Below the pieces are notes generated by a model. The model worked only from the letters and a program-made list of their open reading frames with translations. It made no database searches and had not been told where the DNA came from. From positions 1 through 9,777 of the forward strand of contig JBGTCY010000169.1 of NCBI GenBank assembly GCA_041748615.1: a stretch of DNA of 9,777 nt, given 5' to 3'. Both the position numbers and the translations under genes were made by a program. Each line of letters begins with the position of its first letter. The stretch's first letter is position 1. Below, one piece after another: positions 1 to 6,400 of this stretch. The stretch comes from JBGTCY01 sp041748615 (GTDB lineage: Bacteria > Bacteroidota > Bacteroidia > Chitinophagales > CAIOSU01).

Positions 1-54
1 CGCTGCTCTCATTTCAACTTTGTGTCATTCTTTCACCATTAAAATTTGAAAAAA

Positions 55-486
55 ATGAACACACAAAAAATGACAGCAATTGCTTCGAAAGGATTCATCC
101 TTTTATCAGCGCTCAGTTTACTTTCAGTCTGCCTGATGGCGCTTACAAATCCGCAGTCGGTGATGGATTTGGTTAATGTCAAATTAGAGAATAATGACGC
201 CATCAGTTCAATTCGCGGAATCTATGGAGGCGTGGGGCTGGCATTGGTTTTCAGCTTGCTCTACCTGTTTTTCACGGATGTCCGAAAAGGACTTGCCTTC
301 CTGTGTTTATTCTGGGGATTCTACGCGCTGTCAAGAATCATCACGATTCTCGTTGATGGTTCTTTAGGCGATTTCGGAACCCAATGGCTGGCGATTGAAA
401 GTATTTTGTTTCTGTTTGCGATAGTGTTACTTTCCATGCATCGGTTACAATTTGGAAAAACAATTGTTGAGAATCAAGTCATTTGA
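55..486 (+). CDS. DUF4345-type small integral membrane protein
   Basis: The product is about 143 residues, with four predicted membrane helices at roughly residues 13-31, 56-73, 79-100 and 111-128. The segment SIRGIYGGVGLA (52-63) just before helix 2 matches the RGxYGG signature I associate with DUF4345. An Arg in helix 3 (R94) and a Glu in helix 4 (E115) sit at positions that are commonly charged in such proteins. The family has no established biochemical function, so only an inner-membrane location can be inferred. An in-frame TTG lies at 46, but ATG 55 is preferred because the TTG falls inside an A-rich, promoter-like stretch (AAAATTTG, 41-48). ATG 70 is another possibility. There is no Shine-Dalgarno sequence, as expected in Bacteroidota. 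The gene stands alone on this strand up to the next repeat, which begins 2 bp after its stop. Family assignment is fairly confident; function is unknown. Confidence 0.8.
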   Translation: MNTQKMTAIASKGFILLSALSLLSVCLMALTNPQSVMDLVNVKLENNDAISSIRGIYGGVGLALVFSLLYLFFTDVRKGLAFLCLFWGFYALSRIITILVDGSLGDFGTQWLAIESILFLFAIVLLSMHRLQFGKTIVENQVI

Positions 487-488
487 TT

Positions 489-654
489 CGCATCCGTCTC
501 AGCCTCACCCCCGCCCCCTCTCCAAAAGAGAGGGGAGTCCGAACAATCTACCAATTAACAGGAAAAACAGCATTTTTTACTGCCGGGAAAGAGAAGGCAG
601 TTCGGACACCTTCTCGGAGAAGGGCGGGATAAGGCTTGACATGGAAAGGAACGA
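489..654 (+). repeat. Structured Bacteroidota-type intergenic repeat, copy A
   Basis: This 166-bp unit is repeated in inverted orientation at 8628-8824. Shared blocks include cgcatccg, cagcctcaccc, the hairpin CCCCTCTC-caaaa-GAGAGGGG (515-535), taacaggaaaa, ctgccgggaaagaga, and a terminal ggaacga. Three pairings are visible. One is the 8-bp hairpin at 515-535. The second is a long-range pair, GTCCGAAC (537-544) with GTTCGGAC (600-607), enclosing an AT-rich centre. The third is CCTTCT-cgg-AGAAGG (609-623). The unit starts 2 bp after the DUF4345 stop. From memory, sequences beginning cctcaccc and followed by a CT-rich hairpin are dispersed through many Bacteroidota genomes. No transposase and no target-site duplication are visible, so a non-autonomous (MITE/REP-like) nature is inferred only. 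Confidence 0.85.
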
Positions 655-675
655 GGGGTATTATTTACTTTTAGG

Positions 676-698
676 GCAGTTTTAAAAATTGCTTTTTT
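676..698 (+). terminator. Possible weak intrinsic terminator after DUF4345 gene
   Basis: GCAGTTTT (676-683) can pair with AAAATTGC (685-692), using one G-U wobble, and six T residues follow at once (693-698). The order of hairpin then T-run suits termination on the plus strand. The stem is AT-rich and the loop is very tight, so it would be weak. It lies 190 bp after the DUF4345 stop and just before the promoter box of the next gene, which fits a transcription-unit boundary. Confidence 0.35.
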
Positions 699-725
699 AC
701 CCGATGATGCAATAAAAAAAGAGTT

Positions 726-733
726 TATTTTTG
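726..733 (+). promoter_or_regulatory. Bacteroidota -7 promoter box for NYN gene
   Basis: TATTTTTG matches the TAnnTTTG consensus -7 element of Bacteroidota sigma-ABfr exactly. It lies 23 bp upstream of ATG 757, so transcription would start about 15 bp before the start codon. No good TTG-type -33 element is seen at the usual spacing (around 703-706 the sequence reads GATG). The call therefore rests on the -7 box and its placement. Confidence 0.45.
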
Positions 734-756
734 GAACTACTCTTAAAAAAATCATC

Positions 757-1293
757 ATGCCCTCCCCTACTCCCGAACTCGTTCAAATCACTCAAAATGT
801 CGCGATTCTTATTGACGGAAACAACATCGAACGCAGCCTGCATCATTTGGTAAACAAAACCAACGTGATGCTCAACTTCGACATCATCATTCCCCGCGTG
901 ATGGTGAATCGCGGACTCACCCGCCTGATTTATTTCCGCGAAGGCGCCAATATCTCCTCCAAACTCGCGGAGCGGCTCCACACCAATTATCACGGCTCCG
1001 TTTTCCCCTGTCATAAATCCGCTGATATTCCGCTCACCATTAAAGCCACTCAAATCGCTCAAAAGGTGGATACGATTATCATTTTCTCCGGTGATTCAGA
1101 TTATGTTGAATTAGTGCGGCATTTAAAATCAGAGGGCGTGCGCGTGGAAATTGCCGCGGTGGAAAATACGACAGCCGCTATTCTCATTGAAGAAGCCGAC
1201 CATTTTTTCCCCATCACCAAAGACGATTGTTTTGAATACACACCACCGGCACACAAGCAGGAAAAAAGAGGGGTGAAAGGGAAAAGGCACTGA
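757..1293 (+). CDS. NYN domain protein (LabA/DUF88-like, PIN fold)
   Basis: The product has 178 residues. The NYN domain covers about residues 14-155: strand 1 VAILIDGNN (15-23), a central KSADIPLTIKA segment (87-97), the signature TIIIFSGDSDYVELV (106-120), then GVRVEIAAV (127-135). NYN domains are PIN-like folds that bind metal through conserved Asp residues and are thought to act as RNases in RNA processing or turnover. Visible acidic candidates are D20, D90, D113 and D115. The position after D90 that is often a further Asp (as in the pattern KxxDVxLxxD) is Lys 96 here. The C-terminus is short and basic (HKQEKRGVKGKRH). It has its own promoter box and converges with the protease gene, 7 bp from stop to stop, so it is not in the protease operon. 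The domain call is firm. The substrate is unknown. Confidence 0.88.
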   Translation: MPSPTPELVQITQNVAILIDGNNIERSLHHLVNKTNVMLNFDIIIPRVMVNRGLTRLIYFREGANISSKLAERLHTNYHGSVFPCHKSADIPLTIKATQIAQKVDTIIIFSGDSDYVELVRHLKSEGVRVEIAAVENTTAAILIEEADHFFPITKDDCFEYTPPAHKQEKRGVKGKRH

Positions 1294-1305
1294 TTTAAAA
1301 TCAGT
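1289..1305. terminator. Palindrome spanning both convergent stop codons
   Basis: ACTGATTT-a-AAATCAGT is a perfect 8-bp inverted repeat that contains the TGA stop of the NYN gene (1291-1293) and the TGA stop of the protease gene (complement of 1301-1303). As RNA it would form about a 7-bp stem with a 3-nt loop on either strand. Neither side is followed by a clean T-run (plus strand tcaaaacg; minus strand gccttttccc), so a role as a shared bidirectional terminator is only suggested. Confidence 0.35.
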
Positions 1306-3460
1306 TCAAAACGATTTTCTTGTGAATCGTAGTTTGATTAGAAGAAAGCCTGAGCAAATAAACTCCATTTGCAGTGCCGCTCAAATCAATGTTGCCTGAC
1401 CACTGCTGTACATGATTCACCGGCAATACACTGATGATTTTTCCGGAAAGATCAAACAACTCTAATTTAAAATCAGCAGTTGAAGGTAATTCCACTTGTA
1501 AATTCAACTTACCGCTGGATGGATTCGGGAATACGCTGAAAAGTGAAATTTCATTATTTATGTCAGTCACACTTTCAGGCGTCAGGCGGATTTTGAAATC
1601 ATCAATGTAAAGATTGTTGCCGAAGTCGGAATAGTTTTCAAGCATGAACTTCACTTTCCAATGGTCTGTGAGGCGGTGAATTTCAAGGTCAATATTTTCC
1701 CACTCCGTTGCTTGCGGAACAAAGGCTGTATTCTGCTCCGCGGCAGTCGCCAGTTCTGCTCCGCCTTTCGCCCAGATGCGCCTCCACGAAAATCCGCAAT
1801 CAAGAGAGTAGTACAGAATCAATGAGTCATTGGTATTCGCATTTCTCCGCGCGTAGGCGTAATTGAAATTAATGTAAGGCAGATTGGCAAACCGAAAATC
1901 AAATTCGGGTGTAATCAATCCATCACGCCTGCCACGCGGGTTGGGACCGCCAGCCGAAAAGTTATCAAACAAAGCGGAAGCCGAACTTCCTTCCGCACCG
2001 GCATTGGTTGTAAAAGACCACGTACGATCATTATTCGGATTCAGAATTTGCCACGCCTGCGGCAAAGCCGCAGTCTCAAAATCCGTATGCACAGGCAGTG
2101 GATTACCGATGCCGATTGAGTTAATTGTAAAGGTAATGTCCGCGCCTTCATTGCCGGGATTTTGGTCATTACCGCCATTCGGACTACTGACAAAAATATA
2201 AAGCGTGTGAGTCGCAAGCGATAAATTCAACAACGGCAATTTGATATATTCAAAATCATACGTAGGAATATATCCGTTCCAGGTAAATTGAGAAAGCGCT
2301 CCATTGTCAATCTGATAATTTACGGTCAGTGAATAAATGGTGGCGCTGCCTAAATTCATCACTTCAATCACCGGAATGAAATTATCCGTGCAAATTTCTT
2401 CGGTCGGAAAAATTAGTTCTGTAAGCGCGACATCCCGCTCGTTAATCGTAGTAGGCACACAACCCATTGAATTACGGATGCTTTGCCTTGCACCGGCCAT
2501 CACCATGTCAGCCACCGTTTTTTGTCCCTGTGTGAAAATATTGGAGCATGCGTCATTCGTGTAATCCATGTAATTCATGAACATGTCGCCTTCGGGACCG
2601 TTGTTGCAGGAAATGGATGGAAAGGTCGGGCAACCGAAATTAGCCGCGCCTTGCAACGGTGTATCGCTGATGCCGTCATCCACTGAACAATCGCCATCAC
2701 CCCAGGTGTGAAACAAACCTAACCAGTGACCTACTTCGTGTGTTGTGGTTCTGCCTAAGCTGTAGTTCGGCAAAACATCACCGATCGTTCCGAATGCTTT
2801 AAAATCAATCACAATCCCGTCCGTACTGTCAGCTAATCCGGGAAATTGCGCGTAACCCAACGTCCCTGAACTTGTTCCGCCCAAGCGCAACACCCAGATG
2901 TTTAAATAATGAGCGGGGTTCCAGATGGTAGAGGGCTTGAATTGTTCCACCTGGTTAACATTCCAGATGCTTCTGCCGCCATTGAAGCGATTGATGCCAT
3001 TGGTGGGAAGTCCGTTCGGGTCGCGCTGCGCCATGCAAAATTCAATTTCAAAATCAGCCGCTACCAGCAGAAATGGCGCTGGAGTATTTGTGGCATCGCT
3101 GTTAAGTCGTCTGAAATCTTCATTCAGCACATCAATTTGTGAAAGTATTTGCGCATCCGTGATGTTTTCCTCAATACCGACCGGGTCGCCATCATGCACC
3201 ACATGCACCACGACCGGAACCATCACTACCGCCCTCCCCTGTTTATTTCCGGAAGCGCTGAGCGACTCCTCTAATGATTGACGAAACCGGAAATACTTTT
3301 CCGCCAGCGCTGGATTGTCGCTCAATTGCTGGCGGTGCACATCCATTGTAGCGCACCATTCCGATTGAGCGTTTGCTGTTTTTTCGATAAAAAATAAAAG
3401 AATAAAAATCCCTGCCAGGCTTTTACAGCCTGTTTTAAATTTCATTAAAAACATCCTCAT
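1301..3460 (-). CDS. Secreted M43 zinc metalloprotease with T9SS sorting domain (short paralogue)
   Basis: The product has 719 residues. A Sec signal peptide spans about 1-31 (hydrophobic LAGIFILLFFI, likely cleavage ANA|Q). The catalytic domain, about 80-335, has the metzincin zinc motif HEVGHWLGLFH (241-251: His 241, 245 and 251, catalytic Glu 242) and the Met-turn MNYMDY (Met 298). Together with the N-terminal VPVVVHVVH block this matches peptidase family M43 (pappalysin/ulilysin). It is followed by a CARDB-like beta domain (about 341-446), a jelly-roll/MAM-like module (about 458-625, ending NNLYIDDFKI) and a type A T9SS domain (about 642-719, starting VFPNPSSG, with GVYLLRL near the end). 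The enzyme should be exported through Sec and T9SS and cut extracellular proteins. The start is 5 bp after the stop of the larger paralogue, so the two are probably co-transcribed. Met 6 is an alternative start. All key catalytic residues are present, so it is probably active. Confidence 0.92.
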   Translation of the reverse strand: MRMFLMKFKTGCKSLAGIFILLFFIEKTANAQSEWCATMDVHRQQLSDNPALAEKYFRFRQSLEESLSASGNKQGRAVVMVPVVVHVVHDGDPVGIEENITDAQILSQIDVLNEDFRRLNSDATNTPAPFLLVAADFEIEFCMAQRDPNGLPTNGINRFNGGRSIWNVNQVEQFKPSTIWNPAHYLNIWVLRLGGTSSGTLGYAQFPGLADSTDGIVIDFKAFGTIGDVLPNYSLGRTTTHEVGHWLGLFHTWGDGDCSVDDGISDTPLQGAANFGCPTFPSISCNNGPEGDMFMNYMDYTNDACSNIFTQGQKTVADMVMAGARQSIRNSMGCVPTTINERDVALTELIFPTEEICTDNFIPVIEVMNLGSATIYSLTVNYQIDNGALSQFTWNGYIPTYDFEYIKLPLLNLSLATHTLYIFVSSPNGGNDQNPGNEGADITFTINSIGIGNPLPVHTDFETAALPQAWQILNPNNDRTWSFTTNAGAEGSSASALFDNFSAGGPNPRGRRDGLITPEFDFRFANLPYINFNYAYARRNANTNDSLILYYSLDCGFSWRRIWAKGGAELATAAEQNTAFVPQATEWENIDLEIHRLTDHWKVKFMLENYSDFGNNLYIDDFKIRLTPESVTDINNEISLFSVFPNPSSGKLNLQVELPSTADFKLELFDLSGKIISVLPVNHVQQWSGNIDLSGTANGVYLLRLSSNQTTIHKKIVLN

Positions 3461-3465
3461 GATTT

Positions 3466-6400
3466 TCAGTAAGCGTAAATAATTTTCCGGGTAAAAAGAT
3501 AATCGGCATTGGAAAGCCGCAGCAGGTAAACTCCTTTTCCAAAAGAAGTTAAATCAACACTGATGCTATTGGAGGGCGTGCTGATTTCAAACTGCATCAC
3601 TTCCATGCCAATGGAATTATAGAGATGAACAACAAATTTTTCCAGATTTTTACCTCCCGCATCCAACAGGAAAATCCCGTCATTCGGATTCGGATAAACA
3701 GATGGTGCAAAGTTACCGATTACCTCCAATGAAGCAATCAAGCCGACCGTGATGGTTTTCACCACTGAACAACCATTGCCATCTGTGATGGTGACGGAAT
3801 ATGCTCCCGCTGATAATCCCGTTGCCTCCGCTTGTTGCTGTCCGGCAAGGTCACTCCATTGAAAAGTAAATGGCGCTTCTCCCGAAAGCACTTCCGCGGT
3901 TGCGGTTCCGTTTCCTGCACCGGCACTGTCAGGCGTGGATGTCATTGAAATCACAGGTTCGGGAAGTGCTTCCACCAATATCGAATCAACCGCTACGCAA
4001 CCGGCACTATCTGTCGCCTGAAAAACATTCCAACCTTCACCGACAAACGCGGTATCATTTTGAATTTGATTGTTCCACAAATAGTGAAATGAACCCGTTC
4101 CACCTGAAACTGTCGCCCATGCTTCCGACACTTTTCCATTGCAAATAATATCCTCTGTAAAAAGATTCAATACAATCGGTGCCGGTTCAGAGACCATCGC
4201 GGTTGATTGCGCGGTGCAGTTATTTTCATCATTCACTGTCACCGAATAACTTCCTGCTCCGGTTAAAATTGAAGCGGTGGTGTCACCGGTTGACCAGGAA
4301 TAACTAAAATCAGGATTTCCGGAAAGCAGATTCACCGTTACGATTCCGTCAGTTCCGCCCGCGCAGGAAACTGCTGTCACCGCGAGTTCAATTTCAGGAC
4401 CACCGGAAGCATTGACAGTGAAGATGGATAGCGCCTGGCATCCGGCACTGTCAGTAACCGTAAGCGCATATTGTCCTTCGAAAAGAGCAGATAAAGTTGA
4501 ATCGGATGAGCCATCATTCCATTGATAGCTAAATGGAAACTGACCACCGGTGACCATCACTTCGATGGAGCCTGAATTGGTTCCGCAATCCGTATTAGAA
4601 ACAATACCGGCAATATTGAACAAGTACCCATCGAGAATTTCAATGCTTTCAGTAATAGAGCAACCATTTACATCCGTTACCGTCAGCAAATAATTTCCCG
4701 CCACTAAAGTGTTTAATTCCTCAGCATCACTTCCATTGGACCAGTTGAAACTGTAAGGCAGGGTTCCCCCGGTAATCATCACTGCTGTTTCGCCATCATT
4801 GCCGCCTGCACAGGTAACTTCTTTTTTCAAAGTAACAAGCAATAATGTATCTACAAATTCAACTACGGAAATGCTGTCAGAAACAGAGCAGTTATTGGCA
4901 TCCGAAATTGTAACAGTATAAACTCCGGCAGTCAAGCCTTGATTCAGCGAGTCATTCACGCCATTGTTCCATTGATAGTTGTAAGGGGGAATTCCACCGA
5001 ATGTTATAGAAGATGCTCTGCCATTAGCATTTCCGCAAATCTCCGGCAGGGCGACCGGTACGCTGATTAATGGTGTCGGTTGAGCAATAATCACTGAATC
5101 ACTCACCGCGCATCCGTTATCATCCACCACCGTCAGGTAATAAATTCCGGATGATAATCCGTTCAGCGAAGCAGTCAATTCTCCCCCGCTCCATTCAAAA
5201 TCATAAGGCGCTCTTCCGGCAAAAGGAACCGCGATTACATTGCCATCATTGCCTCCAAAACAAGTCACATCACTCCCTGTGATGTCAACTCCCGGACTTT
5301 CAAATACTTCAACATATCCGGTATAGGTTGCGCTATCTGCGCCAAATGCATTGAATACTTTGAGCGTTACATCATACACACCGGGAGTTTCATACATCAC
5401 CACCGGATTTTGCTGTGCAGAGAATGCCGGAGTTCCTCCCGGAAATTGCCATTCCCACTGATGCGGATTCTCGGTAGAGTTATCTGAAAATGAAACCATA
5501 TGTGGCACACAACCGAATGATTGGCTTGAGTTGAATGTTGCCAAAGGCGGTAAAAAAGGATTGATACATTCACCGCTTACACTGATATTATCAAGATAGA
5601 GATTGTTACCCTGACTGTTGAATGATTCAAATTTCAGGCGCACATCCGGGTAGCCGTCATAAGCGGATAAATTCACGGTAAAACAAGAAGCGCCCAGCGT
5701 TCCGCCATAACACCAGTCAACAGTGCTTGCCGGTACAAAATTGACTGCGGTGGTGGTGTTCGTTGCAAATGAACCGGTGCCGTCTTCCGCCCGTGCAAAC
5801 ACTTTATCCGGATAAGTAACTCCTCCGTCTGTCGAAACATAAATCAATAATGAATCACGGATAGCGGTGGATGACCTGCGATGCGCATGATAAAAAGTGA
5901 GCGAAGTACTGCCCGTAGTGGTTAAATCTAAAGAGCGAGCAATCAATCCGTCCCGTTGTCCTGTAGCCGGATAATTAAACAGGTTGATGCCTGCGGCTCG
6001 TGTGCCGTCCAATGTACCGCCAACATTAAAAAGATTCCAGGTAATTCCATTGTCCGGATTCTGAATTGTCCATCCATTGGTTGCAAATGAATTGGATTCA
6101 AAATCTTCATAAAAAACCGTAACCGGCAAACCGTTGCTGATATTGATGAATCCGTTTTTAGCGACTACATGATTGCCATTACTGCCGGTAATCGTGAGCG
6201 TAACATCATACAACCCGGGCGCGGCATATTCGACAGCAGGATTTTGCAGATTGGAAACAGCAGGATTGCCGCCCGGAAAACTCCATGCCCAGGCAAGCGG
6301 CTGGCAATTCGATTCACCTGAAAAATTTATTGTTAATCCCGGACATCCTTCCATTACATTCGCGGTAAAATCAGGAAGATAATCCTGCACCGTGATGAGC

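Noticed and set aside
452..685. Open frame on the plus strand containing PHPRPLSKREG
   Set aside because: It is a read-through of repeat copy A. Such strings are common spurious translations of this kind of repeat, and the frame overlaps the end of the DUF4345 gene.
697..1062. Minus-strand open frame of 121 codons over the NYN gene
   Set aside because: It is antisense to a clear NYN domain and has no recognisable features.
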